Assembly: GCA_022450865.1 (NCBI GenBank)
Contig: JAKUOQ010000005.1
Span: 1-57,456 of the forward strand
DNA: 57,456 nt
Source of the DNA: Nitrospinales bacterium
Lineage (GTDB): Bacteria; Nitrospinota; Nitrospinia; Nitrospinales; VA-1
Direction of reading: 5' to 3'
Below are positions 34,190 to 43,921 of the stretch, in pieces. Under the pieces are notes generated by a model. It did no database searches. It had not been told where the DNA came from and was given only the letters and a program-made list of their open reading frames with translations. The position numbers and the translations under genes were made by a program. Numbering within the stretch: position 1 is the first letter of the stretch; each line of letters begins with the position of its first letter.

Positions 34190-36367
34190 TTGTCTGATCA
34201 TCAGGTTCGCTTGTCTAGGGAAACAAGTCCTTATTTGTTGCAACATGCTACCAATCCAGTTGATTGGTATCCTTGGGGGCAAGAAGCATTGCAGAAAGCA
34301 AAAGAAGAAAACAAACCTATTTTTTTGAGTATTGGTTATTCTTCCTGTCATTGGTGCCATGTCATGGCTCACGAATGTTTTGAAAACCCGGAAATAGCTA
34401 AATTAATGAACCAATGGTTTGTTAACATTAAGGTAGATCGGGAAGAATACCCAGATGTCGATGCTATTTATATGAAAGCATTGGTAGAGTTAACTGGACA
34501 AGGAGGGTGGCCTTTAAGCATATTTCTCACCCCTGACCAAAAACCTTATCTTGGCGGGACCTATTTCCCTCCCACGCCAAAATTCAATCGACCCGGGTTC
34601 CCTCAGGTACTGGAACAAGCCTATAAACTTTTCTCGGATGACCCAATTCAAACAGATATTAAATCGCAAAACTTATTAGAAAAGATCCATTTGCAAAATA
34701 AGGCAGGCAAACCCCTAGGAGTCAAGCCTAACAAACTCATTAAGGAAGCAATAGATATATTCAAAAAACGATTTGATGAAGAATATGGAGGGTTCGGGTC
34801 AGGAATGAAATTTCCCGAGCCAATGCATTACACCCTTATGCTTAGGTATTGGGCGGAAACAGGAGATGAAGAGACTTTGCATATTCTTGATAAAAGTTTA
34901 ACCAAAATGGCGGAGGGGGGTTTGTTCGATCAATTGGGAGGTGGGTTTCATCGTTACTCAACCGATCGTTTCTGGCGAGTTCCACATTTCGAAAAAATGC
35001 TTTATGACAACGGATTACTTGCAAAGCTGTTTTTGGATATGTTTCAGGCAACAAAACAGGATATTTACCGGGAAATTCCAGAGCAAATATTTTTCTGGAT
35101 GGAGAGTGAAATGACCTCCCAAGAAGGGGCTTTTTTTTCCAGCCAGGATGCAGATACGGAGGGGCATGAGGGGGCTTGGTATACTTGGGAACTAAAGGAA
35201 GTGCTTAATCTTTTAGGGCCGAAGCATGCCAAAGTTTTTAGCAAGGCTTTTGGTATGACCTCGAAAGGGCAATTGGATGGGCGGAATGTTTTGTATTTGA
35301 ATATGAAAGTGGAAGCCCTCGCGGAGATGGAAAATATTCCCATATTCGAAGCGGATCATATCCTAAAAAAAGGAAAGAAAACTCTTTTTGAGGCCCGGAG
35401 AAAAAGAACTTGTCCTGATACAGATAAAAAAATCATCACTTCATGGAATGGATTGATGATTACTGCGCTGGCAACAGGCTACTCCGTACTGGGAGAAGAA
35501 AAATATATAAAGACAGCAAAACGGTGTGCTGAATTTATTTGGTCAGAGCAATGGAAGGATGGAAAATTGTATCGCATCTATAAAGATGGGCAAAGCAGTA
35601 TCGCTGGATGTTTGGAAGATTATGCATATTTTTTTGAAGCCCTGATTACTCTATATGAGACCTCTTTGCAAAGTGAATGGCTTAGTAAAGCAAGGCAACT
35701 CGCGGATGCAATGATAAAGGAGTTCTGGGATAAGGACGAGGGCGGTTTTTTCCTGTCGGGTAAATTGAGAGAGCAACTGGTAGCGAAACTTAAAAATCCA
35801 GCGGATGAAGCTATGCCATCTGCAAATGCTATTGCCTCTATGGCATTATTAAAACTGGGTCGTTTGACAGGGAATAAAACCTACATAGAAAAATCGGAAG
35901 AAACCATCAAAGCATTTCAGATTTTTATGGAACAAAGTCCAGTTGCGTTTACAGGTTTATTATCCACACTAAGTGCATCCAACCTTTCGCCAACTGAAGT
36001 TATTTTTGCCGGGCCTAAAGAGGACGCAATGTTTGATGAAATGTGGAAAGTCCTGCATACCGATTACCGTCCCAACAAGGTGGTCGTTTGGAATGAAAAC
36101 GGTGAGTCAAACCTTCCTTTAGCTGAGGGTAAAAACTCAATTGAGTTAACGGTTTATATATGTCAAAAGGGAACTTGCCACCCACCGGTCAGCACTGCAA
36201 AAGCTTTGGATAGGTTGTTGGAGCGTCCTCAAGAGATCCGCTTGAACATTTATGATGAAAATAAAAAGAATGCTCAGATACTCGAGCAGGAACAAAATAA
36301 CTTCATGGGAGTGATGGGGAAAATTTTCCAGCAATCAGGAATCACCCGTCCTTCTAATGAGGAATGA
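34190..36367 (+). CDS. YyaL-type thioredoxin-domain/glycosidase-fold protein
   Basis: The N-terminal 160 residues form a DUF255 thioredoxin-like domain ([30 protein letters not shown] with Cys 53 and 56, VKVDREE-like [12 protein letters not shown]). The rest is an alpha/alpha-barrel like N-acylglucosamine 2-epimerase ([38 protein letters not shown]-type [30 protein letters not shown]). Homologues (YyaL, spermatogenesis-associated 20) have no agreed reaction. Start is TTG 34190, preceded by AGAGG. The 725-residue length is typical of the family. Confidence 0.92.
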   Translation: MSDHQVRLSRETSPYLLQHATNPVDWYPWGQEALQKAKEENKPIFLSIGYSSCHWCHVMAHECFENPEIAKLMNQWFVNIKVDREEYPDVDAIYMKALVELTGQGGWPLSIFLTPDQKPYLGGTYFPPTPKFNRPGFPQVLEQAYKLFSDDPIQTDIKSQNLLEKIHLQNKAGKPLGVKPNKLIKEAIDIFKKRFDEEYGGFGSGMKFPEPMHYTLMLRYWAETGDEETLHILDKSLTKMAEGGLFDQLGGGFHRYSTDRFWRVPHFEKMLYDNGLLAKLFLDMFQATKQDIYREIPEQIFFWMESEMTSQEGAFFSSQDADTEGHEGAWYTWELKEVLNLLGPKHAKVFSKAFGMTSKGQLDGRNVLYLNMKVEALAEMENIPIFEADHILKKGKKTLFEARRKRTCPDTDKKIITSWNGLMITALATGYSVLGEEKYIKTAKRCAEFIWSEQWKDGKLYRIYKDGQSSIAGCLEDYAYFFEALITLYETSLQSEWLSKARQLADAMIKEFWDKDEGGFFLSGKLREQLVAKLKNPADEAMPSANAIASMALLKLGRLTGNKTYIEKSEETIKAFQIFMEQSPVAFTGLLSTLSASNLSPTEVIFAGPKEDAMFDEMWKVLHTDYRPNKVVVWNENGESNLPLAEGKNSIELTVYICQKGTCHPPVSTAKALDRLLERPQEIRLNIYDENKKNAQILEQEQNNFMGVMGKIFQQSGITRPSNEE

Positions 36368-36396
36368 GACCAAAATTTTATTTATTTAAGTAGAAG

Positions 36397-37524
36397 TTAT
36401 TTAAAACTTCGTCTTTGTAGATAGATTTCGACGGTATTTTTAAAATTGCTAGCTACGGCGATATCTCTCATCCCACTATGGTTATAGTCACCGCTCGTGA
36501 TCGCCAATACAGTGCCTCCATCAACTACATAGTCACGTGTGGGGTAATGAAAACTTCCATTGGCGTTCCGTACTACTAATGAAAAACTGCTGGAGCGGGA
36601 ATTAGCAACTGCGATATCTTTTAGCTTGTCCGGATTGAAGTTGCCAGCGGTTAGGGCAAAGGGTCCGCCACCTCCTGAAAATGAAATAGGTTCTGAGAAG
36701 TTTCCATCACCTTTGGAATAGAGCATATATAAGTTATCGCCTTTTCCAGAAGCGAATATTAGGTCGAGTTTTCCATCCTCGTTCATATCTTCAAGGATCA
36801 CTGCCAGAGGAACAAGTTTTTTGGCGTAAACCTTTGGTTTTTGAAATGTGCCATTCCCGTTGCCAAGAAAAACCCGAATAGAGCTGGAATTGGAACTGCT
36901 GGTGGCTAGAGCTATATCCATGTTGTCATCGGAATTAAAATCTTCTGCTACTCCAGAAAAAGAACGCGACCCTGAAAGATAGGTTTCCCCTTTTTTAAAA
37001 TAACCATCACCAGTACCGATATAAATTTCCATTTGATCGAAAGTCAATGTTACGGCGGCATCGAGCTTTTTATCGTTATTAAAATCTGCCAGGATTACGT
37101 TTAAGGGAACTTTCCCTGTTTTTATAGGAATGGGCTTTCTGAAGCTGCCATCCCCATTGCCCGGTAATACAACAAACATTTCTTCCCCCCGCGAGTTGAC
37201 GATCAAGTCAGGAGTGTTATCACGGTTGACATCACCTACTGTCACCATAGTTGGTTCTTCCGCGACTCGGATGTGGCGCAGTTTATGAAATGTTCCATCT
37301 CCTTTTCCATAAAGGAGACTGAGACTGTTGTCTTTTGAGTTGACGGTTATCAGATCAGGTTCTCCATCTAGATTAAGGTCGTGGGTTAAAAGGTAGGAGG
37401 GGCCTTTGCCTACCCTAATCACATCAAATTTATAGAGCATATCGGGTGGAGGTGAGGGAAGGTCACACCCAAATAGACCCAAAAGGATAGAAAACCATAG
37501 GGCGCTATAGTTTCGTCGACTCAT
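36397..37524 (-). CDS. FG-GAP/VCBS-repeat putative lipoprotein
   Basis: Starting at ATG 37524 the protein has a signal peptide ending in the lipobox LFGC (about residue 20), so it is likely lipid-anchored. The mature part is a beta-propeller of about seven FG-GAP/VCBS repeats, each with a calcium-binding-like DxNxDxxxD core: DLNLDGEPDLITV, DVNRDNTPDLIV, DFNNDKKLDAAV, DFNSDDNMDIAL, DMNEDGKLDLIF, NFNPDKLKDIAV and DYNHSGMRDIAV. Such propellers bind proteins or glycans at the cell surface. An upstream GTG at 37548 is less likely. It is divergent from the rpsF operon. Confidence 0.88.
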   Translation of the reverse strand: MSRRNYSALWFSILLGLFGCDLPSPPPDMLYKFDVIRVGKGPSYLLTHDLNLDGEPDLITVNSKDNSLSLLYGKGDGTFHKLRHIRVAEEPTMVTVGDVNRDNTPDLIVNSRGEEMFVVLPGNGDGSFRKPIPIKTGKVPLNVILADFNNDKKLDAAVTLTFDQMEIYIGTGDGYFKKGETYLSGSRSFSGVAEDFNSDDNMDIALATSSSNSSSIRVFLGNGNGTFQKPKVYAKKLVPLAVILEDMNEDGKLDLIFASGKGDNLYMLYSKGDGNFSEPISFSGGGGPFALTAGNFNPDKLKDIAVANSRSSSFSLVVRNANGSFHYPTRDYVVDGGTVLAITSGDYNHSGMRDIAVASNFKNTVEIYLQRRSFK

Positions 37525-37657
37525 GATTTGTAGAGAGATTGTTAGCACTCTGTTTTTAAATTTATTGATTTTATTTGGGGTCTATGAAAAGATTACCCGT
37601 TTTTTGCGAAATATGATAGTTTAGTGTCTAAATTATAAAAGGTGGTCTTATCCCTTG

Positions 37658-37695
37658 CTCCAACTTTTGAGTTGGTGCTTATGGGGTTGTTGGAG
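37658..37695 (+). promoter_or_regulatory. rpsF leader with two alternative hairpins
   Basis: CTCCAAC (37658-37664) can pair with GTTGGAG (37689-37695) over 7 bp. Its inner part CCAAC (37660-37664) can instead pair with GTTGG (37671-37675) around six bases. The two are mutually exclusive. The element lies 57 bases before the rpsF start. Ribosomal operons with S6/S18 are often autoregulated through their leader, so this is a plausible switch, but the known S6:S18 consensus is not clearly matched. Confidence 0.4.
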
Positions 37696-37751
37696 ATTTG
37701 GTATTTGCTTTGGTTCAACAATCCCTTTTTAAACCCGTGAGGAGGTACCTA

Positions 37752-38126
37752 TTGCGCTCTTACCAAAGTGTCCTGATTTTAAAACCCGATATTGAAGATA
37801 CCCGCGTTGATGAAGCTCTCGGAAAAATAGGAGAGTTCATTAAAGGAAATGGTGGGACCATTCTGAAAACCGAAAAGTGGGGAAAGAAGCGTCTTGCTTA
37901 TAGAGTTAAGAAAAACCGTTTTGGTATTTATCTCAACCTTTATCACACCCTGGAACCTTCCGGCGTTATTGACTTAGAAAAAAAATACAAACTTTACGAC
38001 CTCATCATCAAGTTTATGGTTGTGAGCTTAACAGATGACGAGTTGGAAAGAGCATTGGGGAACAATGACGAGGCTGAGGGAGAGGGTGATGAAACGGAAA
38101 AAGTTAGCAAAAATGATGAGGAATAG
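37752..38126 (+). CDS. rpsF: 30S ribosomal protein S6
   Basis: S6 binds the central domain of 16S rRNA together with S18. The domain (about 1-98) shows RSYQSVLILKPD, GGTILKTEKWGKKRLAYRVK and KFMVVSLTDDE. The start is TTG 37752, decided by the perfect AGGAGG six bases upstream; an upstream TTG at 37698 gives an unlikely extension. After residue 103 comes an acidic tail (Glu/Asp/Asn/Gly-rich) of about 20 residues. It opens the operon rpsF-ssb-rpsR-DUF2232-rplI-dnaB. Confidence 0.95.
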   Translation: MRSYQSVLILKPDIEDTRVDEALGKIGEFIKGNGGTILKTEKWGKKRLAYRVKKNRFGIYLNLYHTLEPSGVIDLEKKYKLYDLIIKFMVVSLTDDELERALGNNDEAEGEGDETEKVSKNDEE

Positions 38127-38166
38127 TTTTACTAACTCAAAGTAAATGAAAACCTGGTAACTTAAA

Positions 38167-38562
38167 ATGGCTTCTTTCAATAAAGTACTTTTAATGGGAA
38201 ATCTGACGAGAGACCCTGAACTTCGTTATACTTCTGGTGGAACAGCGGTCGCTAGTTTTGGGCTTGCGGTAAATAGAAAGTTTAAACAGGGCGAAGAATG
38301 GAAGGATGAAGTTTGTTTTGTTGATATTACGGTTTGGGCAAAACAGGGCGAGAATTGTGCCGAATATTTGAATAAAGGCAGTCAGGCATTTATTGAAGGA
38401 CGTTTGAACTATCAAACTTGGGAAGATAAACAAAGTGGACAACAACGTAGTAAGTTAGAAGTGGTCGCCAACAACGTACAATTTTTAACGAAGCAAGGCG
38501 ATAAGAAGGATATGGGGTCAGGTTCCTCCTCTGTTCCTGATGATGACGATGTTCCATTTTAA
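38167..38562 (+). CDS. ssb: single-stranded DNA-binding protein
   Basis: SSB coats single-stranded DNA in replication and repair. The OB fold is clear (NKVLLMGNLTRDPELRYTSG, VASFGLAVNR, EVCFVDITVWAKQGENCAEY, GSQAFIEGRLNYQTWEDK), followed by a short linker and the acidic tip DDDDVPF that recruits partner proteins. The length of 131 residues is short but complete. It is the usual partner between rpsF and rpsR. Confidence 0.97.
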   Translation: MASFNKVLLMGNLTRDPELRYTSGGTAVASFGLAVNRKFKQGEEWKDEVCFVDITVWAKQGENCAEYLNKGSQAFIEGRLNYQTWEDKQSGQQRSKLEVVANNVQFLTKQGDKKDMGSGSSSVPDDDDVPF

Positions 38563-38588
38563 TTAAACAAAGATAAAAGAAGGAAACT

Positions 38589-38834
38589 ATGGCTGAGCCA
38601 ACTAAAAAACGTTCATTTTTTTCACAAAAAATCTGTCGCTTTTGCAACGATGACGACAGCAAGGTTTATATAGATTTTCACGATATTAAAGCACTGAAAC
38701 CCTTGATTTCAGAGAGAGGGAAAATTGTTCCTTCGCGAATTTCTGGAAATTGTGCAAAGTGCCAAAGGCTATTAACACGGGCGATTAAAAGAGCCCGTAA
38801 TATTGCCTTGCTGCCTTTTTCTGTTCAGCACTAG
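38589..38834 (+). CDS. rpsR: 30S ribosomal protein S18
   Basis: S18 binds next to S6 on the small subunit. The 81-residue chain has the conserved core [40 protein letters not shown] and RNIALLPF. Two CxxC pairs (ICRFC and NCAKC) indicate the zinc-binding form of S18. It lies 26 bases after ssb, and the stop is two bases before the next gene. Confidence 0.96.
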   Translation: MAEPTKKRSFFSQKICRFCNDDDSKVYIDFHDIKALKPLISERGKIVPSRISGNCAKCQRLLTRAIKRARNIALLPFSVQH

Positions 38835-38836
38835 TT

Positions 38837-39790
38837 TTGGATCAAGGGCCAAAGTCGCAAAATTTACTGTTGCCGGTTGTTCTAGTTTTTGCGCTTTTAT
38901 TTGCTCTGGTGGTTATTCCACCCCTTGGGGCATTGGTGGGAATTTTATCGCCTTTTCCGTTGGTTTTTATTTTCTTGCAGCGGGGTAAACAGGTAGCACT
39001 TGTTTTGATGGCCCTTATATTTGGGGTACTTTGGTTTTTGGTAGGGCAGAACCAAGCTCTATTATTCATGGCTGAATATGCTGTAATGGCGTTCGTATTG
39101 GGAGAAATGATCCGGGCGCGGTTTCCTGGAGATTGGTGCATAGGGGCCTCGTCTCTAATATCAGGGGGGGTATCCATTTTACTTCTGGTTGCCCTGCTAG
39201 GAGACCAAGATACAACTGTTAAAGAATTTTTTGAAAATCAGATAAGGGCTCATTTTGCTCAATCCTTTGAGACCTTTGGGTCGGTTGGGGAAAATAAGGC
39301 GGAAGTAGAGGAAATCAAGGCGTTTTTTGAAAAAATGGTTGGTGGATTCGCTTCTTCTTATCCTGCATTTGTTTTCATTGGCTCTTTAATTAGTGCAATG
39401 GCAAATTACGGTTTGTTAAGGTTAGTTTGGGGTCGCATTTATGGGCCGGGGTTATTCTCGGAACGTACGTTTGCTCAATGGATTTGCCCGGAAAATCTTG
39501 TATGGGGTTTTATAGCAGCTTGTTTGGCGTTATTTCTGGGTCAGGGCTTGATAGAGGATGTAGGGCTGAATTTATTTATTGTAATGATGGTCATCTATTT
39601 TGCTCAGGGTATGAGCATTGTAATTCATTTTTTAAAGACTAGAAAAGTTCCAATTTTTCTCTGGTTGATTTTTTTTATTTTAATATTTGCACAACCCATC
39701 CTTATTGGGCTGATAGCCGGGATTGGCGTGTTCGATATATGGGTAGATTTTAGGAAAATAAGAAAATCACTGCCGAGTGAAGAAGGTTAG
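38837..39790 (+). CDS. DUF2232 polytopic membrane protein
   Basis: The 317 residues contain about eight hydrophobic helices, with early PPLGALVGILSPFPLVFIFL and a central soluble stretch around 125-180. Such DUF2232 proteins are common between rpsR and rplI in several bacterial lineages and are of unknown function. The TTG start at 38837 lies two bases after the rpsR stop and so is probably translated by coupling. The placement in this operon is the main support for the assignment. Confidence 0.85.
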   Translation: MDQGPKSQNLLLPVVLVFALLFALVVIPPLGALVGILSPFPLVFIFLQRGKQVALVLMALIFGVLWFLVGQNQALLFMAEYAVMAFVLGEMIRARFPGDWCIGASSLISGGVSILLLVALLGDQDTTVKEFFENQIRAHFAQSFETFGSVGENKAEVEEIKAFFEKMVGGFASSYPAFVFIGSLISAMANYGLLRLVWGRIYGPGLFSERTFAQWICPENLVWGFIAACLALFLGQGLIEDVGLNLFIVMMVIYFAQGMSIVIHFLKTRKVPIFLWLIFFILIFAQPILIGLIAGIGVFDIWVDFRKIRKSLPSEEG

Positions 39791-39813
39791 TTGTTTCAGG
39801 AAAGGAAAACTTT

Positions 39814-40338
39814 ATGAAGTTGTTGTTGAAAGAAGATGTAGACGGTCTCGGATTTTGTGGTGATGAAGTAGAGGTGAAAGACGGTTATGGAAGAAACTTC
39901 CTTATCCCTAAGGGCAAGGCGTTACTTGCCACGCCGAATAACCTTAAAGCCTTCAATCATCAAAAAAGAATTGTTCAGGCTAAAGTTAAAAAGGTTACTG
40001 ATATTGCCCAAGGTGTTGCTGATAAAATCAGTAATACGGCTATACAGATTAAGAAAAAAATGGGAGATGGTGGAAAAATGTTTGGTACGGTGACCGCGCA
40101 GGAAGTTTCTGATTTATTGAAAGCAAAGGGAATCGATATTGATCGACGAAAATTTCAAATTCAAGAACCCATTAAAAAAGCAGGGGAGTATTCTATACCT
40201 GTAAAACTTCATCCGGAGGTGACGGCGCAAATTAAGCTGACAGTCGAAGGGGAGAAGGTAATAGAAAAAACTGAGACGGAAGAAAAGCCGGGAACACCGG
40301 AAGCCACAGAAGCAGAAAAGCCTCAAGAAAAAGAATAA
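39814..40338 (+). CDS. rplI: 50S ribosomal protein L9
   Basis: L9 bridges the ribosome from the L1 side. The N-terminal domain (MKLLLKEDVDGLGFCGDEVE, VKDGYGRNFLIPKGKALLAT) is followed by the long helix and C-terminal domain (KMFGTVTAQEVSDLLKAKGI, IQEPIKKAGEYSIPVKLHPE). The usual length is about 148 residues; here an acidic, Glu/Pro/Thr-rich tail of about 25 residues follows. The gene lies 23 bases after the DUF2232 gene and 26 before dnaB. Confidence 0.96.
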   Translation: MKLLLKEDVDGLGFCGDEVEVKDGYGRNFLIPKGKALLATPNNLKAFNHQKRIVQAKVKKVTDIAQGVADKISNTAIQIKKKMGDGGKMFGTVTAQEVSDLLKAKGIDIDRRKFQIQEPIKKAGEYSIPVKLHPEVTAQIKLTVEGEKVIEKTETEEKPGTPEATEAEKPQEKE

Positions 40339-40364
40339 TCCTATTTGATTGAGCATAAATAATC

Positions 40365-41753
40365 ATGGCAGATGCCCTGACTGAAATTTCTCTAAACAAG
40401 CTTCCTCCCTATAATAAAGAGGCGGAACAGAGTGTGTTGGGGTCTTGTTTGCATTCCTCCGAAGCCATTGCCAAGGCACTCGAAGTACTCAGTGAAGAAG
40501 ATTTTTATAAGGCAGCTAACAAAAAAATCTTTATTGTTATGCGGGAACAGTTTGAGGCCAATGAGCCTATTGATGTTCTTGCCCTCGCGGATCGATTACG
40601 AAAAAAAGATGAGTTGGACAATGTAGGGGGCCTTGAATACCTGAGCCTGCTTGAGGATTATGTTCCCACCGCTACGGCTGTCAGTCACCACGCAAAAATT
40701 CTTAGAGAGAAAAAGATCCTTCGAGATCTGATTCAAACTGCTACGGATATAGTTTCCAATAGTTACAACGATAGGGATGATGTGGACACGCTTTTGGATA
40801 AAGCGGAACAGTCCATATTTGAAATTTCAGATAAGAGGGCCAAGGCGAGTTTTTTCAAACTTACCGATGTAATTAAAGAAAACGTTTCCCAACTGGAAAA
40901 GCTTTCCATGGAGCCGGGAATGGTCACTGGTCTTTCCTGCGGCTTTACCGACTTGAATCATATGACCGCAGGTTTTCAGCCCTCGGATCTTATTATTCTT
41001 GCTGCACGCCCCAGTATGGGCAAAACAAGTTTCGCGTTGGACATCGCTCGTTTCGTTTCTCTTCATGAAGGTAAAGCCACTGCATTTTTTAGTTTGGAAA
41101 TGTCAAAACAACAATTAGGCGTAAGGTTACTTTGTTCTCAGGCCCAAGTAGATTCTCAGAAAGTCCGGACGGGTTACCTCGCAAAAACTGACTGGCCTAA
41201 ACTTCATGAGGCGGGGCGCAGGTTATCTGAGGCTAAAATGTTTATTGATGACAGTGCCGCACTTTCTGTGATGGATGTTAGGGCAAGAGCACGTCGGCTA
41301 GCAGCGGAACAACCTCTAGAGCTTATTATCATTGACTATTTACAGTTGATGCAGGGACGCGGAAGCCCTGAAAGCAGGCAGTTGGAAGTTTCAGATATTT
41401 CGAGAGGGCTAAAGGCTTTAGCTAAAGAGCTCAATGTGCCAATCCTTGCACTTTCGCAGTTGAGTCGCGCGGTCGAAGGTCGGACAGATAAGCGTCCACT
41501 GCTTTCTGACTTGAGAGAGTCAGGTTCCATCGAGCAGGATGCGGATGTGGTAATGTTTATTTATCGTGAGGTTGTCTATGACAAGGAAACCGATGACCCG
41601 GGCAAAACCGAAATTCTGGTTCGAAAACAACGTAACGGTCCGACTGGTGATGTGAAATTACATTTCGAAAGCCAATTCACTCGCTTTTTTGATCGGACTG
41701 AACGGGATGGTGTTTCCCCCGAGGCGGGTTCGGCTGACTTTGGCGGCTTTTGA
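40365..41753 (+). CDS. dnaB: replicative DNA helicase DnaB
   Basis: DnaB unwinds the fork as a hexamer. The N-terminal domain (PPYNKEAEQSVLGSCL) is followed by the RecA-like motor with Walker A ARPSMGKTS at about 214-222, Walker B LIIIDYLQLM, QLSRAVEGR and RESGSIEQDADVVMFIYR. The 462 residues contain no intein. It closes the ribosomal-protein operon, and the TPR gene follows 32 bases later. Confidence 0.98.
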   Translation: MADALTEISLNKLPPYNKEAEQSVLGSCLHSSEAIAKALEVLSEEDFYKAANKKIFIVMREQFEANEPIDVLALADRLRKKDELDNVGGLEYLSLLEDYVPTATAVSHHAKILREKKILRDLIQTATDIVSNSYNDRDDVDTLLDKAEQSIFEISDKRAKASFFKLTDVIKENVSQLEKLSMEPGMVTGLSCGFTDLNHMTAGFQPSDLIILAARPSMGKTSFALDIARFVSLHEGKATAFFSLEMSKQQLGVRLLCSQAQVDSQKVRTGYLAKTDWPKLHEAGRRLSEAKMFIDDSAALSVMDVRARARRLAAEQPLELIIIDYLQLMQGRGSPESRQLEVSDISRGLKALAKELNVPILALSQLSRAVEGRTDKRPLLSDLRESGSIEQDADVVMFIYREVVYDKETDDPGKTEILVRKQRNGPTGDVKLHFESQFTRFFDRTERDGVSPEAGSADFGGF

Positions 41754-41785
41754 TTTTTGAGTTCCCCAACCAACGAGCATAATCT

Positions 41786-42664
41786 ATGATTGTATTTTCC
41801 TTTCTATTGTTTTTTAGTATTTCATTCCATCCTTCTCCTGTTTTTGCGCAAGTTCATCCTGGTCTTGAAAATTTTAATTTGTCTGTGAAAAATGAAGCCG
41901 AAGTTCTTTTTGCCAGGGGACGATATAAAGAGTCTATTGAAAGATATAAAGAGGTGCTGAAGTCAGAAGGGGAGACGAGTTATATTTTCCGGACTATGTT
42001 AAAAGCCTGGAAAGCGATGGATGATTTGAGTGGTGCCGAAAAGTTTTTAAATAATTACCAGACGTCAGCTTCTACTCATATCTGGTATGCGTTCGGATAT
42101 TTAAACTACCTTAAGGCAGACTATCCAAATGCTGAAAAGGCTTTTATTCAGGCCATTGAAATGGACTCAAAAAATGGCCTTGCCTGGAACAATTGGGGTG
42201 CCATTCTTTCGGAGAAAAAACAGTACACACTCGCGGTAAAAAAAGTTCAAAGAGCAATTGAAGTAAACCCGGGGGAAACTATTTTTGTTTGGAACCTAAA
42301 TACAATTTACAAGAAAATGGGTGAACTCGATCGATTTGCAAACGAATATAAAAAACTATTACAACGGAAATCTAAACAACGTGCCTTTACTTATGGGAAA
42401 GTTCTGGCGCGGGTGATTCGGCAAAAGGCATTTGGTTTTTACTCTAAAGGCGAGTTGGACAATACGATTCTTGGGTTTGAAGAAATGCTAAAAATATACC
42501 AAGAAATAGATGATATAAAAGGTCAGGTGCCTGTTTTTTTTAGTTTGGGACTCCTTCACGAAGAAAAAGGAAATATCAAAAAAGCCCAAGAATATTTCAC
42601 GCGCGTATTATCGATAAACCCCAATCATATTCAGGCTAAGGATAAAATAAAAACTTCAAATTGA
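41786..42664 (+). CDS. exported TPR protein
   Basis: A signal peptide (residues 1-22, ending in VFA) is followed by about six tetratricopeptide repeats over 292 residues, for example ARGRYKESIERYKEVLKSEG, ADYPNAEKAFIQAIEMDSKN and KGNIKKAQEYFTRVLSINPN. It is most likely a periplasmic scaffold. It stands between dnaB and the M23 peptidase, and a promoter for the latter starts about 90 bases after its stop. Confidence 0.88.
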   Translation: MIVFSFLLFFSISFHPSPVFAQVHPGLENFNLSVKNEAEVLFARGRYKESIERYKEVLKSEGETSYIFRTMLKAWKAMDDLSGAEKFLNNYQTSASTHIWYAFGYLNYLKADYPNAEKAFIQAIEMDSKNGLAWNNWGAILSEKKQYTLAVKKVQRAIEVNPGETIFVWNLNTIYKKMGELDRFANEYKKLLQRKSKQRAFTYGKVLARVIRQKAFGFYSKGELDNTILGFEEMLKIYQEIDDIKGQVPVFFSLGLLHEEKGNIKKAQEYFTRVLSINPNHIQAKDKIKTSN

Positions 42665-42755
42665 TAGTGAGATTTAACTTGGATTGGAAGGCAGACTTGC
42701 TGAAAAACCTGAGCTTCGGGATATGCAATTCTCACGGTTTTTTTAGATTCAACGG

Positions 42756-42785
42756 TTGACAAAAAAGGGAGTTAAGCGTTACGAT
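42756..42785 (+). promoter_or_regulatory. candidate promoter for the M23 peptidase gene
   Basis: TTGACA at 42756-42761 and TACGAT at 42780-42785 are separated by 18 bases. The GTG start at 42827 is preceded by AAGGAG near 42814. The -35 is perfect and the -10 matches at four of six positions. Confidence 0.45.
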
Positions 42786-42826
42786 TACGCAGTTTATGAA
42801 GTTTGAGTTTTCAATAAGGAGATAGG

Positions 42827-43756
42827 GTGCAAAAAGACGAATTTACCGTAGTTATTTTCCCCGGAGCAATGGGTTCACCAAAAAAATTCTGCCTGCAAAA
42901 AAAATTTGCAAAGCTTGCTTTTGGTATTACTGGGGTTCTTATTTTAGCGTTTCTTGGTTCTTCTGTTTATTTTACAAAGCAGTATTTGAAATTGCAGGGT
43001 AATGAGATCGAGTTGGCTAGAATCCAAAAAGAATCAAATATAAGAAAAATTCAGGTTGAAAAGTTTTCTCATCAAGTTAAGAACTTTGAAACCGAGATGG
43101 CTAGACTAGAGCGATTTGAGAAGAAATTACGAGTTATCACTGCACTTGAAAATTCTCCAAAATCTGTAGAAAAGAACTGGGGCGTTGGCGGTCCTTATGG
43201 CTTGGCCACAAGTAGCTTAAACACGGCTATGGGTCGTGGTACTGCAAGTATGATTGAACGTTTATCAAATGGATTGGATCATTTAGATAAGCAGGCAAAA
43301 ATTCAAAGTATTAGTTTTCAGGAGTTGGATAATTTTTTCAAAAACCAGAAATCCCTTCTTTCTTCAACGCCCTCCATTTGGCCAACTCATGGTTGGGTAA
43401 CTTCTGGGTTCGGTTTTCGTAAATCTCCATTCACCGGATTGCGTGAAAAGCATGAAGGCTGGGATATTGCAGCACGTTCAGGATCGCCTGTGAGAGCAAC
43501 CGCTGACGGTGAAGTTGTTGTAGAAGGTAGAGAATATGGTTATGGTAACATGATAGAGATCAATCATGGATATGGTGTGGTGACGCGTTATGGTCATAAC
43601 TCCAAACATTTGGTAAAAGCGGGAGAGCATGTCAAGCGTGGCCAGATCATTGCATTCGTGGGTAACACGGGGAGAAGCACAGGGCCTCATTTGCATTATG
43701 AAGTTCTATTACATGGAATTCCTGTGAGTCCTAAAAACTATATTCTGGAAGATTGA
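42827..43756 (+). CDS. membrane-anchored M23 (LytM-type) peptidase
   Basis: M23 enzymes cut peptidoglycan cross-bridges. After a short N-terminal stretch comes one membrane helix (about 28-48), then a coiled-coil (about 50-105) and a C-terminal LytM domain (about 195-305). The zinc and catalytic residues are intact: KHEGWDIAA (H and D), VVTRYGHNSKHL, and GPHLHYEV. The start is GTG, with AAGGAGATAG upstream. The active site suggests a real hydrolase, not an inactive activator. It lies 165 bases before secA. Confidence 0.93.
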   Translation: MQKDEFTVVIFPGAMGSPKKFCLQKKFAKLAFGITGVLILAFLGSSVYFTKQYLKLQGNEIELARIQKESNIRKIQVEKFSHQVKNFETEMARLERFEKKLRVITALENSPKSVEKNWGVGGPYGLATSSLNTAMGRGTASMIERLSNGLDHLDKQAKIQSISFQELDNFFKNQKSLLSSTPSIWPTHGWVTSGFGFRKSPFTGLREKHEGWDIAARSGSPVRATADGEVVVEGREYGYGNMIEINHGYGVVTRYGHNSKHLVKAGEHVKRGQIIAFVGNTGRSTGPHLHYEVLLHGIPVSPKNYILED

Positions 43757-43921
43757 TCCGGTTCTACTCTAGTTAAAGTATTAAATTTTGTTTCTGATAG
43801 ATTTCCTTCCCCACTCGAATTTATTTCTTCAGAACTCGAACAACAATATTTCTTGGTGGTTATAGTCTTGCAGGGTGTAGGTTATTCCTATTTTATAAAA
43901 TATTTCCCGGTTTAAATTGTA

